Of a stretch of DNA of 64,000 nt, positions 1-9,524 are shown piece after piece. The number at the start of each line of letters is the position of its first letter. The first letter of the stretch is position 1. The notes beneath the pieces were generated by a model. The model was not told the DNA's origin and searched no databases. It was given only the letters and a program-made list of their open reading frames with translations. The position numbers and the translations under genes were made by a program. The stretch comes from Exilibacterium tricleocarpae. GTDB taxonomy: Bacteria; Pseudomonadota; Gammaproteobacteria; Pseudomonadales; Cellvibrionaceae. The stretch covers positions 62,001-126,000 of the forward strand of contig NZ_ML660102.1 of NCBI RefSeq assembly GCF_007004655.1. Direction: 5' to 3'.

Positions 1-495
1 GTACTGGACAGAATACTAAGGTCTCTTATTGCAAAAAGTAATTACCAACGTTACCTGCAACAACAGCAACCGGTGTCAAACCTCGGCGCCTGACGAATTG
101 CCAGGCAACAACCGACACTGTGTCTTCGCCAACCTGGCATTTGCTTGCCCAGATGATAGGATCAGCCCTGATAATGTTCTTTCACAAAAAATTTAGGTTA
201 CATTCATGTTTTTTGGTGCGAGAGATTTAGCCTGCTTGGGCGACAATTCCAGCTCAACACCTTTTGTTGACTTAAGCGACAGCAGCCCGGGCGGCAACGC
301 GTTTATCAGCAGGTACCGGGCCCCTGTTGGCCCGGCATTTTTATTGATACTCACTTGGTGTATGGTGATACCTGCCTTGACTGCCGCCGGCCGTGACTGC
401 AAGCGCAGTTCACCTTGGCGAGAGTCTCACGCAGCCTTACGGGCATAATCGCCGACGCCTTGCCGGTAACCAGAGCCTACTGACTCATAGACGTT
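1..495. other. Upstream region of the two-component genes, no convincing gene
   Basis: No recognisable protein is encoded here. A 69-codon minus-strand frame with a TTG start (193-402) has an AAGGTGA-like ribosome site but resembles nothing I know, so I do not call it. The stretch contains a strong plus-strand terminator hairpin (listed separately), which suggests a transcript arriving from the left or a small RNA ending near base 343. Confidence 0.4.
316..343 (+). terminator. Rho-independent terminator-like hairpin
   Basis: CCGGGCC (316-322) pairs perfectly with GGCCCGG (329-335) across a 6-nt loop and is followed by CATTTTTATT. The T-rich tail is on the plus-strand side only, so it would end plus-strand transcription. 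No confident gene lies just before it. Confidence 0.6.
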
Positions 496-2097
496 ATGAT
501 ACAACTCTGCACCCACTTCAAGACCAAGCTTATGCTTGCCGCCGGCAGCCTACTGACGTTCATTGTTGTGCTCGCCTGCATTTTTTATTACAGCACCGCC
601 CGCTATCACTATCACCTGGAGCGCACGGAGTTGGCCAACAGTGTGTTATCCAGCTACCTCGCCGTGTCCAATCACACCTATCGAAAGCTCAACTCCATGG
701 GTGAAATCGTGGCGCGCGGAGAAGTGGACGATATGGAGGCGCGCGATGAAAACCAGCGCTCACTGCGCGACGCCTTGTCGAAGGTACGCCGCAATATCGC
801 CGCCGAAGTCGCCTATGTTCGCAACGAAAAAGAAGATGAGGAACTCGACCACCTGGTTAAAATCGAGCGCCTGAGCGAGCATATTATCCTCGGCAGTGAT
901 GAGATAAAGCAAGCCATCCAGATGGGCGACAGGGAGCGCGCCCAGCGCGAACTCAGTATGCTTCGCAGCGATTCGGTGGCGGGGAAATTCAACGACCTGA
1001 TCGACCAGGCATTAGCCGAGGAACAACGTGAGACAGCAGCGACCCAGGCTGAGGCGAACAGACTCGGTGAATTGATCATGATCACCCTGCCCATCACCAC
1101 CGCCCTGATACTGGGCGTGGTGATGGTGTTGCTGACCCTGGTCTCGCGCGGTGTTACCCACTCCATCGAGGCCCTGAGTGAAGCCGCACAGGCCTATACG
1201 TCCGGCGACCTCGACTATCGCATACCCTCGCTGCCGGAGCGGGAGTTCTTCAGCCTGGGGCGCGCGTTCAACAAGATGGCCGAAGAACTCGCCGCGCGAC
1301 GGGGTGCGGCCCAGCAGTCACGACAATCGCTGGAGGCGCTTATTGAAAACAGAACCAAAGAGCTGCAGGCGTCCAACGCGCAACTGGAAAACCTGGATCG
1401 AAGCCGGCGCCAGTTGCTCGCCGATATCAGTCACGAGCTGCGCACCCCGTTGACCGTGATACAAGGTGAATCGGAAATGGCGTTGCGCGGCGCGCCAAAA
1501 AGCATCGACGAATACCAGGACACACTCAATCGCGTGCGCGATCAGGCGGTGCACACTACTCGCCTGGTGGAAGACCTCTTGTTTGTTGCCCGAGCAGAAA
1601 ACGGCAATGCACGCATTGAAAAGAAATCGGTTGCTATCGCCAGCCTATTACGGGATGTTTGTATGGACTTTAGATCGATTGCGGAGAAAAAGCGCATTGA
1701 AATTCTCGATTCTTATATAGACGACAAAATAGTTGTTTATGGCGATGCCGGGCGGCTGCGACAGGTCTTTGCCATTTTGATCGACAATGCGATTCGCTAC
1801 TCCCATACCGGCGGCAGTATATCGGTCGACCTGTCCCTCGCCGAAGACAGCGTCAGGCTGAGTGTCAAAGACGAGGGCATCGGCATGACAGAGGAGGATG
1901 CCAGGCAGGCCTTTCACCGCTTTTACCGGGGCGACAATGCCGAGCGACACGCCCAGGGAACGGGGCTCGGCCTGCCCGTGGCGAAAGCCATTATCGAGGC
2001 TCACGCCGGCAGTATCGCGCTGCTCGGCAAGCCCGGCGATGGCGCCGAGGCGGTTGTGAAACTGCCGTTCGAGAATAAGTTGAGGTCCATTGCGTGA
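496..2097 (+). CDS. Membrane sensor histidine kinase
   Basis: This 533-residue inner-membrane kinase would autophosphorylate and pass phosphate to the regulator encoded next to it. It has a membrane segment at about residues 11-32, a roughly 160-residue helical periplasmic region, a second membrane segment near 193-216, a HAMP linker, and a coiled stretch before the HisKA H-box ISHELRTPL, with H313 as the phosphorylation site. The ATPase domain shows the N box (LIDNAIRYS), a DEGIG G1 box and GTGLGLPVAKAI. The stop overlaps the GTG start of the regulator, so the two are cotranslated. The helical sensor region gives no hint of ligand. Confidence 0.95.
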   Translation: MIQLCTHFKTKLMLAAGSLLTFIVVLACIFYYSTARYHYHLERTELANSVLSSYLAVSNHTYRKLNSMGEIVARGEVDDMEARDENQRSLRDALSKVRRNIAAEVAYVRNEKEDEELDHLVKIERLSEHIILGSDEIKQAIQMGDRERAQRELSMLRSDSVAGKFNDLIDQALAEEQRETAATQAEANRLGELIMITLPITTALILGVVMVLLTLVSRGVTHSIEALSEAAQAYTSGDLDYRIPSLPEREFFSLGRAFNKMAEELAARRGAAQQSRQSLEALIENRTKELQASNAQLENLDRSRRQLLADISHELRTPLTVIQGESEMALRGAPKSIDEYQDTLNRVRDQAVHTTRLVEDLLFVARAENGNARIEKKSVAIASLLRDVCMDFRSIAEKKRIEILDSYIDDKIVVYGDAGRLRQVFAILIDNAIRYSHTGGSISVDLSLAEDSVRLSVKDEGIGMTEEDARQAFHRFYRGDNAERHAQGTGLGLPVAKAIIEAHAGSIALLGKPGDGAEAVVKLPFENKLRSIA

Positions 2098-2771
2098 GAA
2101 TTCTAGTGGTTGAAGACAATGATCGCATCGCCGACTTCCTGGTGCGCGCGCTCAAGTCCGAGGGTCATACCTGTGTGCGCACAGATGATGGCCGCGATGG
2201 CCTGGAGCTGGGCAAGCACGCCGACTTTGATATGATTTTGCTGGATTTAATGCTGCCGGGGCTTTCCGGGCTGGACATTTGCCAGGAGCTGAGAATGCGC
2301 GGCATGCTCACGCCGATTATCATGTTGACCGCGATGGACGACATCGAGGATGTGGTTACGGGCCTGAAGATGGGCGCCGATGACTATATTACCAAGCCAT
2401 TTATTATCGATGAACTATTGGCCCGTATCGAGGCCGTCGGTCGCCGGGGTGCGGTTCCCGCGCCAGACGACGCCAGCCTGAGCGTGGGCGAGGTCGTGAT
2501 GGATCGCAAGTCGATGCAGGTAACGGTTGCCGGTGAGCGTATCGTGCTTACCGCCAAGGAGCTCGCCGTGCTCGAGCTGCTGATGGCGCATCCCAACCAA
2601 CTGTTCAGCCGGGAGCGCATTTTGAGCAATGTCTGGGGTATGGATATGGACCCCCTAACCAACGTCGTCGATGTTTATGTCGGCAAGTTGCGGCGCAAAA
2701 TTCGCCAGGGTGACGGCTCTCCCTTTATCGAAACGGTTCGCGGTATGGGGTATAGAATCAATACCGACTGA
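2094..2771 (+). CDS. OmpR/PhoB-family response regulator
   Basis: The 225-residue protein has an N-terminal receiver domain with the acidic pair ED near residues 7-8, phospho-acceptor D51 in LLDLMLPG and the conserved lysine in YITKPF. A C-terminal winged-helix DNA-binding domain follows (about residues 127-223, ending VRGMGYRI). The GTG start overlaps the kinase stop by 4 nt, so this is its cognate partner. Targets cannot be read from the sequence; the downstream dipeptidase gene is a neighbour but is separated by about 400 bp. Confidence 0.95.
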   Translation: MRILVVEDNDRIADFLVRALKSEGHTCVRTDDGRDGLELGKHADFDMILLDLMLPGLSGLDICQELRMRGMLTPIIMLTAMDDIEDVVTGLKMGADDYITKPFIIDELLARIEAVGRRGAVPAPDDASLSVGEVVMDRKSMQVTVAGERIVLTAKELAVLELLMAHPNQLFSRERILSNVWGMDMDPLTNVVDVYVGKLRRKIRQGDGSPFIETVRGMGYRINTD

Positions 2772-3178
2772 TGCTGTCACCCGGACCTGCCCGGGCTTTC
2801 CCGGTGGCAGCACCTTCAGCCATATCAGCAGGACCCTCTCCACTTCCGGCACAAGTAGCATTGTGACACTTTAAACACCAGTATCTTGAGCGGCAACTGC
2901 TTACTGACAGTCCGGCGCCAGGGTTCTCGCCCGCCGTGCCGGCACTGCCGGCGTGCTCACGATTTGCCGTATGGGTTGAGCACGCTATTGTCGATGGCCC
3001 GGGGCTAAACTTGCTGAGTCGTGCACGCACAGACAAGTGCCCGTGCATGCACAGGCATGCACCGATACGGGTTGTCACTAGGCTAACCCCGTGGAGTTAG
3101 AAAGGGTGTCAAATCCGCCCGGGGCAAGCCTCGCCGGCGGGAAAATAACGCAAACCTGCACTGATCGGGGAATCAATC
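2772..3178. other. 407-bp intergenic region between regulator and dipeptidase
   Basis: No gene is visible. It holds GC-rich self-complementary stretches just after the regulator stop (around 2775-2815) without a T-run, and the inverted repeat at 3043-3062. The downstream GTG start has only a weak ribosome site. Confidence 0.5.
3043..3062. repeat. Perfect 8-bp inverted repeat
   Basis: GTGCATGC (3043-3050), a 4-nt spacer, then GCATGCAC (3055-3062). It lies about 115 bp upstream of the dipeptidase gene and has no T-run, so an operator or an mRNA hairpin is more likely than a terminator. Confidence 0.5.
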
Positions 3179-5173
3179 GTGAAAACCTCCATTGCTATGC
3201 TATTGAGCGTCAGTTTTGCTCTCCAGACAACGGCAGCGATCGCGGCCGGCTGTGGTGACCTGGACGTAATATACAACCTGTTCGACATATCGAATGAAGA
3301 GATTTTTCACAACGGCGAGGGCACTCCCGGTCCCCGTCGCCTGGTTACCGATCAAACCAGTAATATCGTCAGTTTTTCCACTAAGAGAATTATCCAGGCC
3401 ACGGCAATGGATGTTGACGCCATCACTATCCGCATCGAGAAGCTTTCCGGTTCACGTCTCGGCGGCAAGACAACGCTCGTAGTCTGCACCATTGACGCAG
3501 ACAAACGCATAGAGAAGCACTGGGAGTTCAGTGTCAAAGGCGGCAAGCGCAATATCGGCGACACCTGGCAGCGCACCTTGAGCAACCTCAAAGACAAGAA
3601 AGTCGCCGTGCGACTGGTGGGTAACAGCCCCACCGGTAGCGCCCGCTTCGGCATCAACCTTATCCGTCTCACCGGCGAGGGTCGCCCCTGGCAGCCGGTG
3701 CGCAGCGTTCACACCGCTCCCGTGCCGGGCTTTGCCGATGTACATGTACATCAAGCCGCTTCGCTGGCCTATGTGGGCGGCTGGTACTGGGGCGATCATC
3801 GCTCGCCGTTTCTGTCACATGCCGCAGCGGCTTGCACCGGTGACAATCACGGCAACCTGTCCGCCCTGGGCCTGCAAAATCTCGAACCGTTTCTCGGCGC
3901 CCACGACGGGGAGATATACGGCTACCCCTCATTCAATCACTGGCCCCGATGGAGCGACATCAAACACCAACAGGTCACCCACGCCTGGTTAAAGCAGGCA
4001 CACGACAATGGTTTGAACCTGATCGTCGCCTCACTGGTTAACAATCAGTGGCTCTCAGCCGCTATGATCGCTTCGGGCAAGCACCAGAACAGCCTGTCTC
4101 CGGCCGATATGGAGGCGGTAAAACGGCAAATAATCTCACTGAAAAAAATGTCGGAAGAAAACACTTGGTATAAAATCGTCCGCGATCCCTGGGAGGCGCG
4201 CCGGGCTATCGAAGCCGGCAGACTGGCGGTGGTGCTTGCGGTTGAGGTGAGCGACCTGATGCCGCGCAGCGACGGCCCCTGGTTACAACAGTTGCACGAT
4301 CTGTACGATATGGGAGTGAGAAATATCCAGCTGGCGCACGAGTCAAATTCACTGTTCTCGGGCGCGGCCTATCACCGCGATGCGTTTAAATACAACAGCC
4401 GCATCAAGGCCTGGTTCGATCGCGATATAGACTATGCCTCCGGCGGCAACGGTACCAACAACCCGATCGGCTTGACCGCCGCCGGGGTACAGTTACTGCA
4501 TGAAATGATTCGCTTGAACATGCCTATCGATATCGCCCATCTGCCGCTCAAAACCCAACGCCAGATTTACAACCTGGTTGCCGACCACTATCGCCACTAC
4601 CCTTTATTTCATTCCCACACCCGTCTTGAAGCGCTGCTGAAAGCCGCAGACAAAAGCGTGCTGAAGGAGCATTTGGTCACCGATGAAGTGTTGAGCTATG
4701 TGCGCAAAACCGGCGGACTCTTGGGTCTGCGCACCGGCGAGGAGGCTATGCTCAGCTATAGACAGCCAGGCAAGGGGCAGGTCGTGGCAAACAACTGCGA
4801 CGGCTCCAGTCGGTCATTCACACAGTTTTATCAGTACGCCGATGACTTGGGCGTCAACCTGGCCTTCGGCTCCGACTTCAACGGCTTTATCACCCAGATG
4901 CCGCCGCGTTTTGGCGCCGGAGCTTGCGCGTCGGCGCCAACGGCTAGCGAGCAAAACCGGCAGGCTGCGGCACAGGGTCAGCCCGACGCAACTGCGCCGG
5001 GTTATGTGCAAGAGTTTAATGACAAAGGTCTTGCCCATATAGGCTTACTGCCGGGCCTTTTGCACGATATGCAAACACTCGGCGCGGACACCGAAAATAT
5101 CGGCAATTCTGCAGAAAGCTTTATCCGTATGTGGGAGCGTATTTATGACCCAAATCGTACTGCGCTTCCCTGA
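3179..5173 (+). CDS. Secreted M19-type (membrane dipeptidase-like) metallohydrolase
   Basis: This 664-residue protein starts at GTG with a signal peptide (cleavage near residue 23, after AIAA). About 150 residues of uncharacterised sequence come before a TIM-barrel metallohydrolase. Motifs fit the renal dipeptidase/M19 family of the amidohydrolase superfamily: DVHVH for the first metal pair, an acidic LAVEVSD strand, GVRNIQLAHESNS, IDIAHL, FHSH and near the end GSDFNG. Family members hydrolyse dipeptides or related amides with two zinc ions. The N-terminal extension makes it much longer than the usual 350-400 residues. The gene stands alone. Confidence 0.75.
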   Translation: MKTSIAMLLSVSFALQTTAAIAAGCGDLDVIYNLFDISNEEIFHNGEGTPGPRRLVTDQTSNIVSFSTKRIIQATAMDVDAITIRIEKLSGSRLGGKTTLVVCTIDADKRIEKHWEFSVKGGKRNIGDTWQRTLSNLKDKKVAVRLVGNSPTGSARFGINLIRLTGEGRPWQPVRSVHTAPVPGFADVHVHQAASLAYVGGWYWGDHRSPFLSHAAAACTGDNHGNLSALGLQNLEPFLGAHDGEIYGYPSFNHWPRWSDIKHQQVTHAWLKQAHDNGLNLIVASLVNNQWLSAAMIASGKHQNSLSPADMEAVKRQIISLKKMSEENTWYKIVRDPWEARRAIEAGRLAVVLAVEVSDLMPRSDGPWLQQLHDLYDMGVRNIQLAHESNSLFSGAAYHRDAFKYNSRIKAWFDRDIDYASGGNGTNNPIGLTAAGVQLLHEMIRLNMPIDIAHLPLKTQRQIYNLVADHYRHYPLFHSHTRLEALLKAADKSVLKEHLVTDEVLSYVRKTGGLLGLRTGEEAMLSYRQPGKGQVVANNCDGSSRSFTQFYQYADDLGVNLAFGSDFNGFITQMPPRFGAGACASAPTASEQNRQAAAQGQPDATAPGYVQEFNDKGLAHIGLLPGLLHDMQTLGADTENIGNSAESFIRMWERIYDPNRTALP

Positions 5174-5386
5174 ACTGACGCTTGCCCGCTTTCCTTACCC
5201 GGGGTCTGGCTGACCGTGCCGGACCCACTACGTATAACCTGGTGAACCTGAAACCGTCTTCATATCCTCCTGCCAAGGTCACCGCAAAAGCGGGTTGGCA
5301 CTGGCTGTGGTATATATACCTTTCTGGCATTTACGACAATTTACAAATTCTATTTTAACGCGTAGCATGATCGCCAACGCTCTCTA

Positions 5387-5417
5387 ACCGGGACCTGAAA
5401 AAACATAGGGTCCCGGT
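5387..5417. promoter_or_regulatory. 9-bp inverted repeat upstream of the AraC gene
   Basis: ACCGGGACC (5387-5395) and GGTCCCGGT (5409-5417) are perfect inverted arms separated by 13 nt. The repeat lies just before a TTGACA hexamer (5424-5429), a possible -35 element, although no good -10 follows at standard spacing. It could be an operator for the AraC gene or a terminator remnant of the gene before it; no T-run follows. Confidence 0.45.
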
Positions 5418-5481
5418 AGGGTATTGACACGTATCGTTTTCTTTTGGCACAAAAATAATAAAACTGCCCTCATTAAACGTC

Positions 5482-6510
5482 ATGGGTATAAAAATGGAAA
5501 ACTTTATTCTCGGCGATCAAAATACCCTAACGTTTTCCACCGAAAGTATAGACAATAAAGAAAAATTTGATTACTGGATAGAAACCGTCTGTAAACAACT
5601 TATTTTTGTCGACTGTAAAAGGCACGACAATGAACCTTTTGAAGGAACCCTGCGCACAAACAACCTGAGCAATATTACATTTTCTGAAATGTATACCGTG
5701 CCACAAACTTTTTTCAGATCTAAACAACAACTGGCCCAATTGGAGGAAGATTTCCTTATCGCCAGCATTCCCCTTACCTTTAGTGTGGAAAAATCAATTA
5801 ACCGCAGGCCGATACCATCGGCAAGAGGCGACATCTCAATTTTCGACGGCTCGAGGGAACAATTCCTTTTTGTAAAAGACAGCATAAATGCCTTGATTAT
5901 TATCATCCCCAAAGCAAGTATCAAACACTACTTGCCTTGTCCCGAAGATTTCGCCGGGCGGGTGATATCAAAAAATACGCCCACAGGGTTTTTAGCCTCT
6001 AACTATGTGCGCACCATAGCTTCGCAGATAGGCCGCCTCGACCCGGGTTTGGAATCACCGCTTGGCGATAACCTGTTGCAGCTGTTTGCTCTCGCGCTGG
6101 CCAACACGAAGGAAAATGCCAATCAATTCGCTCCGGCTGTAAAATATTCACTCTGCCTACAAATCAAACGATACATAGAAGCAAACCTGCACGACCCCGA
6201 TTTGTCACCGAAGTCAATAGCAGATGCCCACAAAGTGAGTTTGCGTTATCTCTATAATGTTTTTGAACAAGAGAAATTTACAGTCAGTCGCTTTATCATG
6301 ATGCGCAGGCTGCAAAGAAGCCGGGATGCCTTGGCCAACCCCGAGAATACACATTTGAGTATTACTGCCATCGCTTTAGATCACGGCTTTAAAGACACAT
6401 CCCATTTCAGCAGAACCTTCAAAAAAGAGTTTGGCTTTACCGCCAAAGACCTGCGCGAAATAACCTTCCCAAAGCAGCCTGCCCACCCACCACTTAGAAA
6501 CCGGTTATAG
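5482..6510 (+). CDS. AraC-family transcriptional regulator
   Basis: The 342-residue protein has an N-terminal region that fits the AraC_binding_2-type ligand/dimerisation domain (about residues 20-200) and a C-terminal double helix-turn-helix AraC domain (about residues 230-330: SPKSIADAHKVSLRYLYNVF, then ITAIALDHGFKDTSHFSRTF, KKEFG). An alternative start is the in-frame ATG four codons in (5494). The gene points toward the FN3-containing secreted protein 237 bp downstream, which is a plausible but unproven target. It is more AT-rich than its neighbours. Confidence 0.9.
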   Translation: MGIKMENFILGDQNTLTFSTESIDNKEKFDYWIETVCKQLIFVDCKRHDNEPFEGTLRTNNLSNITFSEMYTVPQTFFRSKQQLAQLEEDFLIASIPLTFSVEKSINRRPIPSARGDISIFDGSREQFLFVKDSINALIIIIPKASIKHYLPCPEDFAGRVISKNTPTGFLASNYVRTIASQIGRLDPGLESPLGDNLLQLFALALANTKENANQFAPAVKYSLCLQIKRYIEANLHDPDLSPKSIADAHKVSLRYLYNVFEQEKFTVSRFIMMRRLQRSRDALANPENTHLSITAIALDHGFKDTSHFSRTFKKEFGFTAKDLREITFPKQPAHPPLRNRL

Positions 6511-6747
6511 CCACAACATCTGCACTGCATGCTGAGTCAACAACTGATGCACTCAGAATAAATCGCTTTGCCGTAATTTCACTAGTATAGCAATTGCGGT
6601 AAAGATCCACTTGATCTGCAACTTTCAGACGCTCGAGGCCATACCAAATTAAAACGATTTGGGTCGCCTGTGTGAGGCCTATCGAAATGCCGCAGCTCAC
6701 CATAAAACCGCAACACTATTTATTATAACTATACGGGTGATATAACT

Positions 6748-9132
6748 ATGTCTGTTTTCAAATTAAAAATGACAAGTTCTCGACAGACCAAGTCGCTGCT
6801 TGCAACCATGGCGCTTGGTGCTTTGCTATTTTCAAGTGAGTCGTTTTCCGAAACGCCGCGAATACCAATAATACCTTGTGAACCTGAAAGGATAGAAAGC
6901 GGCGACGGCCGTCTACCCGATTCCATCAACAATTGCGATGAACCCCATGGACCGGGGACACCAACCCGCATAAGCGTACCGTCCTCCAGCTCCAACGGCA
7001 GCTTTTCAGTAAGCTGGGGTAGCTCGAGCGGCTACGTGCTGCGCTACGAGTTATCTCAAAACAGGACTGGAACGTCTCTGTGGGGCAATGTATACAGTGG
7101 CCGGGCCCTCAGCAAAACAGTGAGCGTCTCTGACGGCTCTTATCGCTATCGGGTGCGCGCCTGTAACAATGTCGGTTGCAGCGGCTTTCGCTACAGCGGC
7201 ACGGTGACTGTCGCGTCGCGTCCAAGCACACCTTCCTCTATAGACTATGCCAGCTACTCCAACACGGGAGATGTCCGAGTCTCCTGGGGAAACTCTTCCG
7301 GTTCCGGCAAAACCTACAAGCTTGAGAAGCGGAAAAACAATGGCGGTTGGACTAGCGCCTATTCAGGTGGTGCCAGGTCGAGCACAGTCACACTCGACAA
7401 CGGCAACTACCGGTTTCGTGTGAGAGCCTGCAACGCCAATGGCTGTAGCAGCTATCGCTATGGTGATGCAATGATTGCCAACCAGTCTGAGGCGATGGAT
7501 TTATACAGCCTCTATCCCCACCTTGTTCACGAAGACAACAGAAATGACGCACACGCCAGAACCACCAAGACATTTATCGGTGAGTTTCCCCGGCGCGCAT
7601 CGGCAGGGAATGCAAACTCCAACCCCGCCGCCCGCCGCAGCGACGCCGATCAGCCGTTCTCCCTCGGCAGCGGTTTTGACTTACTCAACGCGGCTTACGC
7701 CAGTCTTTGTTTGGAGATGGACCATCCGGAATTTCGCATTGTCAAGAATCCCTCCTCTAAAGCCGACGAATTCGAAGTCACTTATATTCGTAATACCAGT
7801 GAACTGTTCAACAGTTTAGAGGTGACTGACTCAACCAGTATCGATTTTACCTATAAAGGTGTCAGCGCTGGCGTCGACTCTGGTTCTGACCGCGCAGTAA
7901 AAAGTCTGGAGGGCACTCACAACGAAGTGTTCGTGGTAAAACTGGTAGAAAACCGCGAAACATGGTCGTTGAACACCCAGCCGGACCCGATCAAGACCGT
8001 CCATGTGAACGATTGGTTGGCGCTGGCTAACAAAACAGGTCGAAACGCGTTTCGGCAACGCTGCGGCGATCGATATATTTCCGGTGTAGACCTGGGCGCT
8101 CGGCTATTTTTAGTATTTGCCTACGACGCCCGCAGATTTACCACCGAGCAAATCTCATCCTACAATTCGCAAATTAGCGGCGGCTTGCGTGGTGCCATTA
8201 ACGGCTCTTACTCGAACAGCGAAGTTCAGCAGTTCAAGGGGTTGCTAACCAGCATTAACACATCGGTAACGGCATTCAGCCTCGGCGGTCCGGACAATAT
8301 CGACAAGCAAATCAACATTCTCAACTTTAACCAAAAAGCCACCGATTTTGTCAACGGCACCAACGAAGGGAACTATCGCGCCCTGAAACAATACTATCGC
8401 GACTATCCTCACCCCAGATCGCTGCTGTCTTATAACTACTACGATCTGTTCCACCGTTATGCACCTAACCTGGAGAATGTGCGCCGCTGGAACTACCTGG
8501 ATGCCGAACGCGAGAGGCGCTGTAAGACGTTGAACGACTACAAGCAAGTTGGAGGCAGTCATATCGATTTAAGTCATTGTGAATCTATAAAACAGGAGAT
8601 ACAAATAGCAAAAGAACAGTGCGGAAGGCCCCAGGATCGCACCTATTGCCTACACCCTGCCGCCTACTATACAGCAGGGGTAGGCAGCGACCCCGACCGA
8701 CCCGGCGTACTGCCCCAGGTTCAACTTTACAACGAGATGGAACGAAAAATCGACTACCTGGAGCCGCGCTCGGCATCAAACAGTCACTCCAGGAGTGTGA
8801 CCGGCGGTGTCTGGAATAAAAAATGTATCACCGTCGATGAGGACGTCTGCTTAACGGAAGGTGTAGACACCGACTGTTTTACCGATGTTTACCAGGGCAA
8901 CGACTTGGGCACAGGCAGAGGGTTCGGTTTGAATATGAAGGAGTATCACTCACCCGGTAGTGGCGGCAGCCAGCGCCACGATACAGTCACACGGGGTGGA
9001 CTGGCCTGTCTGAACAGCTATGTCAAAGCCTGCACCAAACGCATCGGCGGCAGCAAGGCGCGGATAAGATTCGACCACGAAATCTTCGGCCGCTGTGCGA
9101 TCAAAAAGCCATTTTCATTGGTAGGGAGTTAA
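6748..9132 (+). CDS. Large secreted FN3-repeat protein with possible MACPF-like core
   Basis: This 794-residue protein begins with a signal peptide (hydrophobic core about residues 16-32). Two fibronectin type III-like repeats follow (about residues 70-158 and 160-248), each ending in a near-identical YRFRVRACN..GCS pattern. The remaining ~540 residues are not a family I can name with certainty. The segment with RCGDRYISGVDLGARLFLVF (about residues 433-452) resembles the GT/DxYV..v..GG signature of MACPF/cholesterol-dependent-cytolysin pore formers, and the following polar helical stretches would fit; this is inference. The C-terminal third is rich in cysteines, as in extracellular disulfide-bonded proteins. 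A clear terminator follows. Confidence 0.7.
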   Translation: MSVFKLKMTSSRQTKSLLATMALGALLFSSESFSETPRIPIIPCEPERIESGDGRLPDSINNCDEPHGPGTPTRISVPSSSSNGSFSVSWGSSSGYVLRYELSQNRTGTSLWGNVYSGRALSKTVSVSDGSYRYRVRACNNVGCSGFRYSGTVTVASRPSTPSSIDYASYSNTGDVRVSWGNSSGSGKTYKLEKRKNNGGWTSAYSGGARSSTVTLDNGNYRFRVRACNANGCSSYRYGDAMIANQSEAMDLYSLYPHLVHEDNRNDAHARTTKTFIGEFPRRASAGNANSNPAARRSDADQPFSLGSGFDLLNAAYASLCLEMDHPEFRIVKNPSSKADEFEVTYIRNTSELFNSLEVTDSTSIDFTYKGVSAGVDSGSDRAVKSLEGTHNEVFVVKLVENRETWSLNTQPDPIKTVHVNDWLALANKTGRNAFRQRCGDRYISGVDLGARLFLVFAYDARRFTTEQISSYNSQISGGLRGAINGSYSNSEVQQFKGLLTSINTSVTAFSLGGPDNIDKQINILNFNQKATDFVNGTNEGNYRALKQYYRDYPHPRSLLSYNYYDLFHRYAPNLENVRRWNYLDAERERRCKTLNDYKQVGGSHIDLSHCESIKQEIQIAKEQCGRPQDRTYCLHPAAYYTAGVGSDPDRPGVLPQVQLYNEMERKIDYLEPRSASNSHSRSVTGGVWNKKCITVDEDVCLTEGVDTDCFTDVYQGNDLGTGRGFGLNMKEYHSPGSGGSQRHDTVTRGGLACLNSYVKACTKRIGGSKARIRFDHEIFGRCAIKKPFSLVGS

Positions 9133-9170
9133 ACACTGACATAATAACTATCGACAGGGGGTCTCTTGTT

Positions 9171-9200
9171 CCGCGCATTTTATAAATGCGCGGTTTTTTT
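9171..9200 (+). terminator. Rho-independent terminator of the FN3 protein gene
   Basis: CCGCGCATTT (9171-9180) and AAATGCGCGG (9184-9193) form a perfect 10-bp stem with a 3-nt loop, followed by seven T residues. It sits about 40 bp after the stop codon. Confidence 0.9.
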
Positions 9201-9524
9201 ATACTTAGTATATCGTCTCCGCTTTTCTGCCCCGAGCCAGCGAGACATAGTAGCCAGGATGGATCGGAGCCTAACATTGTAAATTCCATGTATTGACAAG
9301 CATCACACCACAGCCGATGGCGAGCCCGATAGAGCGGGCGGTAAAGATAAGGCCGCCCTTCAGGCATTTGATTGAGCGCCTGCAGCAAGGGTTCAAGTTC
9401 CCGTTCAATTACCTCGGAGGTAATTGTTCCACCTGGCTTTTCATCCTAATCTTCCCGCACTTGGCCCTGCGAACAAATACGCAGCCAATTTAAAGACTAA
9501 ACGACTCTCGAGCGGAACCAACAA
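9201..9524. other. 324-bp intergenic region upstream of the SRPBCC gene
   Basis: No gene is recognised. Short frames of 66-95 codons on both strands look random. The only distinct element is the perfect palindrome at 9406-9426. Confidence 0.5.
9406..9426. promoter_or_regulatory. Perfect palindrome with 10-bp arms
   Basis: CAATTACCTC (9406-9415), a single central G, and GAGGTAATTG (9417-9426). It lies about 100 bp upstream of the SRPBCC start. The arms are perfect and nearly continuous, so a dimeric repressor site is more likely than an RNA hairpin. Confidence 0.5.
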
